From NCBI RefSeq assembly GCF_035440685.1, contig NZ_DAORMW010000017.1: a DNA stretch of 64,000 nucleotides, one strand, 5' to 3'. This stretch comes from Accumulibacter appositus (GTDB lineage: Bacteria > Pseudomonadota > Gammaproteobacteria > Burkholderiales > Rhodocyclaceae). The first letter of the stretch is position 1; each line of letters opens with the position of its first letter. Positions 1-9,809 of the stretch are shown one piece after another. The translations under genes and the position numbers were made by a program. Under the pieces are notes generated by a model. The model had not been told where the DNA came from. It saw only the letters and a list, made by a program, of their open reading frames with translations, and ran no database searches.

Positions 1-2004
1 AGGCTGCTCTGCGCGCAGCGCCCGCCGGTCGCTTACGACCGCCTGTCGATCAATATTGGCTCGATGCCGGCGGTGAGTCAGGTCGAAGGTGCGGCCGAGC
101 ACGCCATTGCGGTGAAGCCGATCCGTCGCTTCAACGAACGCTGGCTGGCCTTGCTGGAGCGCGTCCGTCGGCACCATGGAGCGACGACCATCGCTGTTGT
201 TGGCGCCGGCGCCGGTGGCGTTGAGCTGATCCTGGCGATGCAGTATCGACTGCGTCACGAACTGCAGTTGCTCGGGCGCAAGCCTGATGAACTGCGCTTC
301 CACCTTTTTTCCGCCGAGCGCGAGATCCTGCCGACGCACAACGCCCGGGTGCGACGCGCTTTCGAGCAGGTACTCGTCAAGCGCGCGGTGGTCATCCACC
401 GCAATGCCAAAGTGAGCGCAGTGGCCAGCGGCCAGCTGTGCACCGCCGGCGGCGAAACACTGGCGGCGGATGAGATCGTCTGGGTGACGCAGGCCGGCGG
501 TGCGGACTGGTTGCGCGATACCGGCCTGGCGCTCGACGACAGCGGCTTTGTCCAGGTGCGCGACAGTCTGCAGACGGTGAGCGACCCGCTTATCTTCGCG
601 GCCGGCGATTGCGCGGCGATGGTCGAGTGGCCACTGGAGAAGGCCGGCGTGTTTGCCGTCCGCCAGGGGCGACCGCTGGCCGACAACCTGCGGCGCTCGG
701 TACTCGAGCAGCCGCTGCGCCCTTACCGCCCGCAAGCGCGCTGGCTGGCCTTGATCAGCACCGGCGACCGCTATGCCATCGCCTCGCGTGGCGCGCTGCA
801 CGCCGCAGGCGCCTGGGTCTGGCGCTGGAAGGACTGGATCGATCGCCGCTTCATGGCCCGCTTCAACGAACTGCCGGCGAAGGATATGGCGATCGACAAG
901 CCGCCGCGCGGCGGAAGCGCCGTCCCGCTCGATCAGGCCGAATCGGCGCAAGCCATCTCGGCGATTGCCATGCGTTGCGGTGGTTGCGGTGCCAAGGTCG
1001 GTGCGACGGTGCTCTCGCGCGCGCTGGCGGCGGTGCAGCCGATCGAACGCGACGACGTGCTGATCGGTTTGCGCGCTCCCGACGACGCGGCAGTCGTACG
1101 CGTGCCGGCGGGGAAAGCGATGGTCCATAGCGTCGATTTCTTCCGGGCCTTCATCGATGATCCCTGGCAATTCGGCCGCATCGCCGCCAACCACGCGCTT
1201 GGCGACATCTTTGCCATGGGCGCGGAAGCACAGTCGGCGACGGCGATTGCCACCGTCCCGCCGGGCCTCGAAAGCAAGCTCGAAGAGACGCTCTTCCAGA
1301 TGATGTCGGGGGCCGTTGAAGTACTGAATGAAGCCGGCTGCGCGCTGGTCGGCGGGCACAGCGGCGAGGGCAGCGAACTGGCGCTCGGTTTCGCCATCAA
1401 CGGCTTGATCGACGAAGGCCTGGCAGGCGTAATGTGCAAAGGCGGCATGCGCCCCGGTGATCAGCTGATCCTCGGCAAGCCGATCGGCACCGGCACCCTG
1501 TTCGCCGCGCATGCGCGCCTGCGGGCGCGTGGCCGCTGGATCGACGACGCGCTGGCCTCGATGGAGCAGTCCAACCGCTTGGCCGCCAGCTGTCTGCGCA
1601 GGTTCGGCGCGACCGCGTGCACCGATCTCACCGGCTTCGGTTTGCTCGGCCACCTGGTCGAGATGACGCGTGCGTCCGGAGTCGATGCGGAGATCGACCT
1701 GGCCGCGTTGCCGGTTCTCGAAGGGGCCGCCGAAACCAGCGCAGCGGGCATTCTCAGTTCGCTGCAGCCGGCGAACGTGCGTCTGCGCCGCGCCCTGCGT
1801 GACCCGGAGCAGGCACGCAGTCATCCCAACTATGCCTTGCTCTTCGATCCGCAAACCGCCGGCGGGTTGCTGGCCAGCGTGCCGGCAGAGAAGGCGACGG
1901 CCTGCATTGCCGCTTTGCGGTCGCTGGGCTACGCAAGGGCGGTGTGTATCGGTCGGGTTTTGGCGGCTGCTGACGAGTTGGCGCCGATTCGGCTGAAATC
2001 GTAG
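1..2004 (+). CDS. selD: FAD/NAD(P)-binding oxidoreductase-selenide,water dikinase fusion (5' truncated by window edge)
   Basis: The reading frame is open from the first base, so the gene starts upstream; 667 residues are visible. The N-terminal half is a two-dinucleotide-binding flavoprotein resembling type II NADH dehydrogenase, with a VGAGAGGVE Rossmann loop and a late FAAGDCAAM FAD motif. The C-terminal half, from about base 950, is selenophosphate synthetase: CGGCGAKVG aligns with the catalytic Cys-Gly-x-Lys of E. coli SelD (Cys17/Lys20), followed by PDDAAVV and a DFFRAFIDDPWQFGRIAANHALGD block. SelD makes selenophosphate from selenide and ATP for selenocysteine and selenouridine synthesis. 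The active-site position is cysteine, not selenocysteine. Such fusions are known; the flavoprotein half may supply reduced selenium or control redox state (inference). Confidence 0.9.
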   Translation, partial: RLLCAQRPPVAYDRLSINIGSMPAVSQVEGAAEHAIAVKPIRRFNERWLALLERVRRHHGATTIAVVGAGAGGVELILAMQYRLRHELQLLGRKPDELRFHLFSAEREILPTHNARVRRAFEQVLVKRAVVIHRNAKVSAVASGQLCTAGGETLAADEIVWVTQAGGADWLRDTGLALDDSGFVQVRDSLQTVSDPLIFAAGDCAAMVEWPLEKAGVFAVRQGRPLADNLRRSVLEQPLRPYRPQARWLALISTGDRYAIASRGALHAAGAWVWRWKDWIDRRFMARFNELPAKDMAIDKPPRGGSAVPLDQAESAQAISAIAMRCGGCGAKVGATVLSRALAAVQPIERDDVLIGLRAPDDAAVVRVPAGKAMVHSVDFFRAFIDDPWQFGRIAANHALGDIFAMGAEAQSATAIATVPPGLESKLEETLFQMMSGAVEVLNEAGCALVGGHSGEGSELALGFAINGLIDEGLAGVMCKGGMRPGDQLILGKPIGTGTLFAAHARLRARGRWIDDALASMEQSNRLAASCLRRFGATACTDLTGFGLLGHLVEMTRASGVDAEIDLAALPVLEGAAETSAAGILSSLQPANVRLRRALRDPEQARSHPNYALLFDPQTAGGLLASVPAEKATACIAALRSLGYARAVCIGRVLAAADELAPIRLKS

Positions 2005-2273
2005 GGCTGGCGCGGCTGCCCGGTAGACGCCGGGAGTCTGGCCGCGGCCGTCCTCGTGCCTTTCAGGGCGAGTACTTCAGTACTTCGCTGGTGACTGGTA
2101 TGGGTCTTCGACCAGTACCCGATACCTTCACTTTCCCAGCACTTCGAACGCTTGCGTGTCCTTTGCCTTGTCGTTGATTTTCTGCGAGAACGGATCCATT
2201 GAGCAGTATGCCATGCGGGAAGCACTGTCTGCGGCGCTGTAGTTTGGAAGGGAATCCCTCATTCTTGAAATGG

Positions 2274-2290
2274 CTGCATTTGCAATGCAG
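2274..2290. promoter_or_regulatory. Inverted repeat, candidate operator of satP
   Basis: CTGCATT-TGC-AATGCAG is a perfect 7-bp inverted repeat with a 3-bp centre. It lies about 30 bp upstream of the predicted -35 of satP, a typical position for an activator or repressor site. The cognate regulator is unknown. Confidence 0.35.
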
Positions 2291-2321
2291 AAAGCATCAC
2301 CGTAGGTCGGTCTGAGGGCGC

Positions 2322-2349
2322 TTGTGTGTTCATGGCGAGCGTATATAAT
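2322..2349 (+). promoter_or_regulatory. Predicted sigma-70 promoter of satP
   Basis: TTGTGT, a 16-bp spacer and a perfect TATAAT. The -35 matches the consensus only in TTG, so the promoter may need an activator. It is the best promoter in this intergenic region. Confidence 0.5.
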
Positions 2350-2473
2350 CCGGCTCCGCTGCCGTGCCGGGACAGGTCATTTCCAATGCACATGGCAGGA
2401 CAAAGCTTGTTGTATCGAGCGGTTGGGTGGCTGCCCAGATCGTCTTTTTTATGTATTTTCAGGGGGGTAAGGT

Positions 2474-3037
2474 ATGGCGGAGCAGAAGCTGGGTAACCCA
2501 GCGGTTGTCGGTCTGGCTGGGTTCGGATTGACGACAATGATTTTGCAGTTTCACAATGTTGGCTGGATGGGCCTGGGCCCGGTGATCTGGTTAGGACTCA
2601 TTTTCGGCGGTCTGGCGCAAATGATCGCTGGGCTGCAGGAGATGAAAACCGGGAATAATTTCGGCTATTGCGCGTTCACAGCCTACGGTTGTTTCTGGCT
2701 TGCCCTGACCCTGCTCCTGATCGGCAACCACTATGACATCTACACTTCGAGCAAGACCGATATCGGTTGGTTTCTCGTGGCCTGGACGGCGTTTACGGCA
2801 ATTCTGTGGGTCGGGTCGATGCGCATACACGGTGCCTTGGCGTTGACTTTTACGCTGCTGTTGATCGGCTTCATTCTGCTCGATCTCGCACACTTCGGCT
2901 ATCCAGCCCTGACCGTTATTGCCGGTTATGAGCTGATGGCCACGGCAGCGATGGCTTGGTACATCATGGCCCATATCATTTATGCGGATGTCTTTGGCCG
3001 GGATATCCTTCCCGTCGGCAAGCCCTGGATTAACTGA
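2474..3037 (+). CDS. satP: Acetate/succinate-proton symporter (GPR1/FUN34/YaaH family)
   Basis: The protein has 187 residues and about six hydrophobic segments filling nearly its whole length, the usual size for this family. The N-terminal motif NPAVVGLAGFGLTTMIL is the family signature (NPAPLGL in E. coli YaaH/SatP). It should carry acetate and succinate across the inner membrane with protons. A GGGGGTAAGG ribosome-binding site precedes the ATG. In polyphosphate-accumulating relatives acetate uptake is the central anaerobic carbon step, so the gene may matter physiologically (inference). It is followed by a periplasmic Cache-domain gene in the same orientation. Confidence 0.9.
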   Translation: MAEQKLGNPAVVGLAGFGLTTMILQFHNVGWMGLGPVIWLGLIFGGLAQMIAGLQEMKTGNNFGYCAFTAYGCFWLALTLLLIGNHYDIYTSSKTDIGWFLVAWTAFTAILWVGSMRIHGALALTFTLLLIGFILLDLAHFGYPALTVIAGYELMATAAMAWYIMAHIIYADVFGRDILPVGKPWIN

Positions 3038-3123
3038 AGCACCGTGCGGCACGCGTCCGCCACGCTGCATCGGCCGGACGAAAGCTGAGAAACCGAGCAA
3101 GACTGATGAGGGAGCAAGAGGCT

Positions 3124-3672
3124 ATGAAAGTTGGGAAAAGAATTGCATGGATCGCCGTCCTGGTCGCCTGCGGCCTTGGCCGCGTTGCGATGGCTGCGGA
3201 AACCGCTACGCCGGAAGAAGTGATCAGCAAAGTGCGGGCAGCGGCGAGCTTTCTGCATAACAAGGGCACTTCAGGGTATGCCGACTTCAACAACAGGGAC
3301 AGCAACTGGGTGTGGAAGGATAGTTATGTCTTCGTCTACGACTGTCGGCAGGACCGGATGATTGCCCACCCGATGCGGCCGGATCTGGTCGGCAAGCCGA
3401 TCATGCAGATTACAGATAACTCGGGCAAGTACATCTTCAAGGAACTCTGCAAGGCGGGCAACCAAGCCCATGGCGGCTGGGTCGAGTACGCGTGGTCGAA
3501 GCCAGGGGCAGGCGCGCTCTCCCGGAAAATCTCCTATGCGCTGGCGGCGGATATTTCGTTTGCCAGTGGCATTCAGGTGAGTGCGGGTGTCTATGATGAA
3601 TTGATGACCATCCCACAACTGGACGCGGTCCTCAAGAAAATGTCCGATCCGTCAAGGTATCAGGCGCTGTGA
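3124..3672 (+). CDS. Periplasmic single Cache-domain protein
   Basis: The product has 182 residues: a signal peptide (hydrophobic core about residues 7-20, cleavage near AMA-A) followed by one Cache-type ligand-binding domain. The diagnostic block is FVYDCRQDRMIAHPM, then LVGKPIMQ and GKYIFKEL. There is no transmembrane anchor and no kinase, cyclase or methyl-accepting domain, so it is a free periplasmic binding domain. The second ATG was chosen because GGAGCAAGAG precedes it directly; the upstream ATG at 3106 lacks such a site. Cache domains usually bind small carboxylates or amino acids. Standing next to an acetate permease suggests an organic-acid ligand, but that is inference. Confidence 0.75.
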   Translation: MKVGKRIAWIAVLVACGLGRVAMAAETATPEEVISKVRAAASFLHNKGTSGYADFNNRDSNWVWKDSYVFVYDCRQDRMIAHPMRPDLVGKPIMQITDNSGKYIFKELCKAGNQAHGGWVEYAWSKPGAGALSRKISYALAADISFASGIQVSAGVYDELMTIPQLDAVLKKMSDPSRYQAL

Positions 3673-3684
3673 GCGTTTCGGCGG

Positions 3685-3750
3685 TTACGGTCGCTGCGTA
3701 AGCGTCACCAAGCCGGCGATCACCACGCCGGCGGTGAGCAACTGCGAAGA
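3685..3750 (-). pseudogene. Possible 3' remnant of a PotC-like permease gene
   Basis: Read on the minus strand the last codons give LTAGVVIAGLVTLTQRP and a stop. This closely resembles the end of the neighbouring PotC (VTLGVIIAGVVML). By hand alignment 29 of 38 bases match between 3701-3738 and 3945-3982. It may be the tail of a deleted paralogous permease or a local duplication. The upstream part of the frame shows no permease similarity. Confidence 0.35.
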
Positions 3751-3883
3751 TGAGCATTGCCCGCCCGTTGCTGTCCGGACTGACGGCAAAAGCAATCGCA
3801 GCTTTCGTGTGAGACCGTAGCAAGTGACGCGGTGCACCCCGGAAAGGAAGGCAGCAGTTTGCTTCCAGCGTCGACCGGCCAGA

Positions 3884-4729
3884 TCACGAAGCGTCCGAGG
3901 CTGACGCCATGCGCAAATCGCGCTGCCGAGCACGCTCCCTGCGCAGCATCACGACGCCGGCGATGATCACGCCGAGTGTGACCAGCGAAACCATGATCGT
4001 CGCCAGGGCGTTGATGTCGGGGCTGACGCCCAGGCGTACTTTCGAGAAGATCACCATCGGCAGAGTGCTGGAGCCTGGACCGGAGACGAAGCTGGCGATC
4101 ACCAGGTCGTCGAGCGAGATGGTGAACGCCAGCAGCCAGCCCGAGACCAGGGCCGGCGAGATGATCGGCAGCGTGATCAGCAGAAACACTTTGGCCGGTC
4201 GGGCGCCCAGATCCATGGCCGCTTCTTCGAGAGAGATGTCCAGCGACGACAGCCGCGATTGCACGATTACCGCCACGTAGGACAGGGTCAGCGTCATGTG
4301 GGCGATGGTGATGGTGCTGACGCCGCGGCCTTCGGGCCAGCCGAAAGCCTGTTCAGTGGCAACGAACAGCAGCAGTAGCGACAGGCCGGTGATCACTTCG
4401 GGCATGACCAGCGGCGCGGTGATCATGCCGGTGAACAAGGTGCGTCCACGGAAGCGGCTAAAGCGCGCCAGGGCCAGGCCGGCGAGGGTGCCCAGGATGG
4501 TGGCGCCGGTGGCATTCATGGCCGCGACGCGCAGCGAAAGCCAGGCGGCATCGAGAATCTGCGTGTTTTCGAACAGCCGGCCGTACCACTCGGTCGAAAA
4601 CCCTCCCCAGACGGTCACCAGGCGCGACCTGTTGAAGGAGTAGAAGACCAGCGACAGGATCGGGATGTACAGAAAGGCAAAGCCGAATACCAGGAACGAG
4701 AGCCTGACGGGAGAGGCCTTGTCTTTCAT
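3884..4729 (-). CDS. potC: Putrescine/spermidine ABC transporter, permease (PotC/PotI type)
   Basis: A 281-residue inner-membrane permease with about six transmembrane helices. The cytoplasmic coupling loop EEAAMDLGARPAKVFLLITL is the EAA motif that docks on the ATPase. It pairs with the PotB-type permease encoded just upstream; its ATG overlaps that gene's stop by four bases (ATGA), indicating translational coupling. The start MKDKASPVRL is preferred because the frame upstream of it only overlaps potB in another register. The set imports polyamines from the periplasm. Confidence 0.92.
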   Translation of the reverse strand: MKDKASPVRLSFLVFGFAFLYIPILSLVFYSFNRSRLVTVWGGFSTEWYGRLFENTQILDAAWLSLRVAAMNATGATILGTLAGLALARFSRFRGRTLFTGMITAPLVMPEVITGLSLLLLFVATEQAFGWPEGRGVSTITIAHMTLTLSYVAVIVQSRLSSLDISLEEAAMDLGARPAKVFLLITLPIISPALVSGWLLAFTISLDDLVIASFVSGPGSSTLPMVIFSKVRLGVSPDINALATIMVSLVTLGVIIAGVVMLRRERARQRDLRMASASDAS

Positions 4730-5751
4730 GGCCGCCCGCCGCTTTCCCGCCCCTGCACGCGCTGGAAATACATGATTGGCGCGACCAGTAGGAGCAGCAG
4801 GACGACGGCCACCGCGCTCGCTACGGGCCAGTCGCGGTTGTTGAAGAACTCGGTCCACAACACCTTGCCGATCATCAGGGAGTCCGCTGGTCCGAGCAGG
4901 GCGGGAATGACGTACTCGCCGACGGCCGGTATGAAGACCAGCATGCAGCCGGCAACGATTCCGGGTAGCGACAAGGGCAGGGTAATGCTGGCAAAGGCGC
5001 GCAGCGGGCGGCAACCAAGGTCTTCTGCGGCTTCGAGCAGGGTGAGATCCATTTTTTCTAGATTGGCATACAGCGGCATGACCATGAACGGCAGGTAGCA
5101 GTACACGATGCCCAGATAGGTCGCGAAATCGGTCTGCAGCATGACGATCGGCTGATCGATAATGCCCAGCCAGATCAGTAGGTTGTTGAGCAGACCGTTG
5201 TTTTTCAGGATGCCGATCCAGGCATAGACGCGCAGCAGGAAGGAGGTCCAGAAAGGCAGAATCACCAGCATCAGCAGAATTCCACGCCAGCGCGGATCGC
5301 TGCGGGCGATGGCGTAGGCCAGGGGGTAGCCGATCAACAATGCCAGCAGGGTGGACACGGCCGCCACCTGCAGCGAATTGGCGAAGGCGCGCAGATACAG
5401 GCTGTCCTCGATCAGGTACAGGAAATTGCCGGGATTGACGTCCAGTCGGATGTCCGTGAGCCGCTCGCCGGCCCATTCCAGCAAGGGCTGATACGGCGGC
5501 ATCGCGATCTGCGTTTCCGAAAAGGAAATTTTCAGCACGATCACGAAGGGGGCGGCGAAGAACAACAACAGCCACAGGTAAGGCACGGCTATGACGGCGG
5601 TGCGAGCGCTGATTCCCCAACGCGTCAGGAGCGCTTGCGTCCAGCGGCAGGGCGGCAGCCGGCCGATGGTGTCGAGCGCGCGACGGCTGCCACCCGCTAA
5701 TCGTTCTGCCGCAGGCGCAGCGGCCTTAGGCGACTGGGCGTCTGGTTTCAT
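4726..5751 (-). CDS. potB: Putrescine/spermidine ABC transporter, permease (PotB/PotH type)
   Basis: The product has 341 residues. A cytoplasmic N-terminal extension rich in Ala and Arg (about 50 residues) precedes the first helix (VIAVPYLWLLLFFAAPFVIV), as in PotH. The EAA loop reads LLEAAEDLGCRPLRAFASIT. It forms the heterodimeric membrane channel with PotC. The start overlaps the stop of the ATPase gene by four bases, and its own stop overlaps potC the same way, so potA-potB-potC form one tightly coupled transcript on the minus strand. Confidence 0.92.
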   Translation of the reverse strand: MKPDAQSPKAAAPAAERLAGGSRRALDTIGRLPPCRWTQALLTRWGISARTAVIAVPYLWLLLFFAAPFVIVLKISFSETQIAMPPYQPLLEWAGERLTDIRLDVNPGNFLYLIEDSLYLRAFANSLQVAAVSTLLALLIGYPLAYAIARSDPRWRGILLMLVILPFWTSFLLRVYAWIGILKNNGLLNNLLIWLGIIDQPIVMLQTDFATYLGIVYCYLPFMVMPLYANLEKMDLTLLEAAEDLGCRPLRAFASITLPLSLPGIVAGCMLVFIPAVGEYVIPALLGPADSLMIGKVLWTEFFNNRDWPVASAVAVVLLLLLVAPIMYFQRVQGRESGGRP

Positions 5752-6893
5752 TCGCGGACGATCATCGGGCTACTGTCGTGCCAGTGCAAATAGACCTCCT
5801 GTTCCCAGGTGATGCTCTCTTCTTCGTGACGCCAGACATTGGGGCGGGTGACGCGGACGGTCTTGCCGGACTCAAGGCGGATCAGCAATACCGACAGGTC
5901 GCCGAGATAGGCGATTTCCTTCACCAGCCCGCGCGTCCAGTTGCTTGCGGCCTGTGGCGGCTGCAAGGCGAGCTGGATTTTCTCGGGGCGAATCGCCACC
6001 CAGAGTCGTGCCTGGGGCGCCGCAACGGCGTTGCTGAGCACGTCGAGCGCTTGTTCGAGTTCCGCACAGCGGATGCGCATGCGACCCGCCTCGCTGGCTG
6101 TCACCTGGCCTTCGAAGACGTTGACCGAGCCGACGAACTCGGCCACGAAGCGATTGCTCGGCGATTCGTAAATCTCCTGCGGTGTTCCCACCTGCACGAT
6201 CTTGCCGTGGTCCATGACCCCGATGCGTGAGGAGAGGGTCATTGCCTCTTCCTGGTCGTGGGTGACGACCACGAAGGTCACCCCCAGCTCTTCCTGCAGA
6301 TTGACCAGCTCGAATTGGGTGTGCTCGCGCAGCTTTTTGTCGAGGGCGCCAAGGGGTTCGTCGAGCAACAGCAGTTTGGGTTGCTTGATCAAGGCTCGCG
6401 CCAGCGCGACCCGTTGTCGTTGCCCGCCCGAGAGCTGCTCCGGCTTGCGCTTGGCAAACTCCGAAAGGCGTACCAGTTTGAGCATCTGGGCGACGCGGTC
6501 GGCAATCTCGGAGCGGGGACGATGTTCCATCTTCAGACCAAAGCCGACGTTCTGGTCGACGGTCATGTGCGGGAAAAGAGCGTAGGACTGGAACATCATG
6601 TTGACCGGACGCTCGTACGGCGGGATGCCGCTCATGTCCAGGCCATCGATATGGATCTTGCCGCTGCTCGGTTCTTCGAAGCCGGCGAGCATGCGCAGCA
6701 GCGTGGTCTTGCCGCAACCCGAGCCACCGAGCAGGCAAAACAGTTCGCTGCGATAGATGTTCAGCGAGACATCATCGACGGCGACAAAGCCGGAGAAGCT
6801 CTTGCTGACCCGCTCGATACGGATGTAAGGCTCGAGGGCGGGATCGTTCCACGGATGACTCGGGCGGGTGGGGGCCGGTGCCGACGAAGCCAT
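5748..6893 (-). CDS. potA: Putrescine/spermidine ABC transporter, ATP-binding protein (PotA/PotG type)
   Basis: A 381-residue ABC ATPase. Walker A is GGSGCGKTT at residues 56-64, the signature LSGGQRQRVALARAL lies near 155-169, and Walker B LLLLDEPLGALD follows, then the switch histidine in VVTHDQEEAM. A C-terminal TOBE-like domain (about residues 270-375) is typical of the PotA/PotG group. It powers uptake through PotBC. The gene lies 110 bases downstream of the binding-protein gene and overlaps potB by four bases. PotG-like and PotA-like subtypes cannot be separated firmly by eye. Confidence 0.92.
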   Translation of the reverse strand: MASSAPAPTRPSHPWNDPALEPYIRIERVSKSFSGFVAVDDVSLNIYRSELFCLLGGSGCGKTTLLRMLAGFEEPSSGKIHIDGLDMSGIPPYERPVNMMFQSYALFPHMTVDQNVGFGLKMEHRPRSEIADRVAQMLKLVRLSEFAKRKPEQLSGGQRQRVALARALIKQPKLLLLDEPLGALDKKLREHTQFELVNLQEELGVTFVVVTHDQEEAMTLSSRIGVMDHGKIVQVGTPQEIYESPSNRFVAEFVGSVNVFEGQVTASEAGRMRIRCAELEQALDVLSNAVAAPQARLWVAIRPEKIQLALQPPQAASNWTRGLVKEIAYLGDLSVLLIRLESGKTVRVTRPNVWRHEEESITWEQEVYLHWHDSSPMIVRE

Positions 6894-7003
6894 TCAGGTG
6901 CCAGCTTGCAATATCCCGGCAACGCGACCAGGAACGAGGCCAGCCATTCGCAGGAGGCCAGCGGTCGGCAAGGCGCGTGCTCGGCGGCGGCCATCTCTGG
7001 CCA

Positions 7004-8176
7004 TCATTGTCCTGTCTGGAAGCGCGTCCAGCTGCGGGTCAACAAACGGTTGTAGTCGTCGCCAACCGCCAGCTCGGGTGACAGCTTGGCTTTCACCTCG
7101 GCGCTGGGGAAGACGCTGGGATCGCTTTTGACCTCGGGATTGATGAATTGCTCCGAAGCGAGATTGCCGTTCGGATAGTGCACGGCATTGGAATTGTTGG
7201 CGGCTACTTGTGGCTGCATCAGGTAGTCGATGAACAGGTGCGCATTGTGCGGATGCTTGGCATCGGCGGGAATGGCCATCATGTCGAACCAGATGATCGT
7301 CCCTTCCTTTGGCACGGAGTAGACCACATTCACACCCTTGCCGGCCTCCCTGGCGCGATCGCGGGCTTGCAGTATGTCGCCACTGTAACCGACCGCAATG
7401 CACAGCTCGCCGTTGGCCAGATCCTCGATGTATTGCGATGAATTGATCTTGCGCACATAGGGGCGGATTTTCATCAGTTGCTCTTCGACCAGTTTCAGAT
7501 CCTCGGGATCCTGGCTGTTGGGATCCTTGCCGAGGTAGATCAGGACGATGCTGCGGATATCGGAGGCGGCATCGAGGATCGAGATTCCGCAATCCTTGAA
7601 TTTGGCGGCGACCTTCGGATCGAGCACCAGTGCCCAGGAGTCCAGTGGCGCGTCGGGCATGATCTGCTTGATCTGGTCGACGTTATAGCCAATGCCGTCT
7701 GTTCCCCACATATAGGGAATGGAATGCGCGTTGTCCGGATCGTGCAAGGCGACGCGCTGCATGATCGACGGATCCATGTTGCCGAGATTCGTCAACAGCG
7801 CCTTGTCCAGCTTCCGGAAGACGCCGGCCTTGATTTGACGCTCCATGAACTGGGCCGAGGGCATCACCAGGTCGTAACCGGTATTGCCCGCCAGGAGCTT
7901 GGTCTCGACCACTTCGTTGGAATCGAAGACGTCGTAATTGACCTTGATCCCGTACTTGGTTTCGAATTCCTTGACGGTTTCCGGGTCGATGTAGTCCGAC
8001 CAGTTGTAGACGTTGAGCACCTTCTCGGCGTCGGTGGCGCCGGGAGCGGCGGCAACCGCTGGCGGCGGCGCGGCCACTTCCGGTTCCTTGCCGCAGGCAG
8101 CCAGCAGCAGGGCAGCGATGCCGAGGCAGGCGATCTTGATGGCTATGGCGGGGTGCGAAGCGGACGAAGCGTACAT
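7004..8176 (-). CDS. potF: Polyamine ABC transporter periplasmic binding lipoprotein (PotF/PotD type)
   Basis: The protein has 390 residues and a lipoprotein signal, with LLLAAC placing the acylated cysteine at residue 28. E. coli PotF is a soluble periplasmic protein, so the lipid anchor is a difference. The mature part opens with LNVYNWSDYIDPE, the hallmark of PotF/PotD binding proteins, and includes SIPYMWGTDGIGYN. The start MYASSASHP was chosen because it gives the correct signal peptide; the frame remains open further upstream without signal character. It is first in the pot operon and delivers putrescine or spermidine to PotBC. Confidence 0.9.
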   Translation of the reverse strand: MYASSASHPAIAIKIACLGIAALLLAACGKEPEVAAPPPAVAAAPGATDAEKVLNVYNWSDYIDPETVKEFETKYGIKVNYDVFDSNEVVETKLLAGNTGYDLVMPSAQFMERQIKAGVFRKLDKALLTNLGNMDPSIMQRVALHDPDNAHSIPYMWGTDGIGYNVDQIKQIMPDAPLDSWALVLDPKVAAKFKDCGISILDAASDIRSIVLIYLGKDPNSQDPEDLKLVEEQLMKIRPYVRKINSSQYIEDLANGELCIAVGYSGDILQARDRAREAGKGVNVVYSVPKEGTIIWFDMMAIPADAKHPHNAHLFIDYLMQPQVAANNSNAVHYPNGNLASEQFINPEVKSDPSVFPSAEVKAKLSPELAVGDDYNRLLTRSWTRFQTGQ

Positions 8177-8393
8177 GGTCTGGTTCCGTGCAGAGGTGGC
8201 GACAGGCGGAGCGTAACCCAGTGGCAGCGACAGGCCAAGGGGGTAGATCGGCGCGGCGGCAGATCTGTGCGGTGCGTGGGGCTTGCTGGCCGCGGCATCT
8301 TCCAGACCGGTCGACTCGAGGACTACGCGCTGCCCGGTTCGTCCGTCTGCCTGCCTGCTTGCCCGGGTCGGCCGTGCCCCGGTCGCATGTGGC

Positions 8394-9809
<1,416 letters not shown>

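Larger units (their letters stand above)
2005..2473. other. Intergenic region upstream of satP
   Basis: I find no convincing gene here. On the minus strand there is an open frame of about 28 codons starting MAYCSMDPFS and ending FEVLGK (roughly 2146-2214), with no recognised family. The last 200 bases hold an inverted repeat, a sigma-70-like promoter and a roughly 120-base leader. The leader has a weak TGGG/CCCA hairpin followed by a run of six T (2445-2450) just before a G-rich ribosome-binding site, so an attenuator is conceivable. Confidence 0.4.

Noticed and set aside
3840..3870. GGAAAGGAAGGCAGCAG segment resembling the SRP RNA core
   Set aside because: It lacks the GGTC-GGTCCGG context and the flanking helix of 4.5S RNA.
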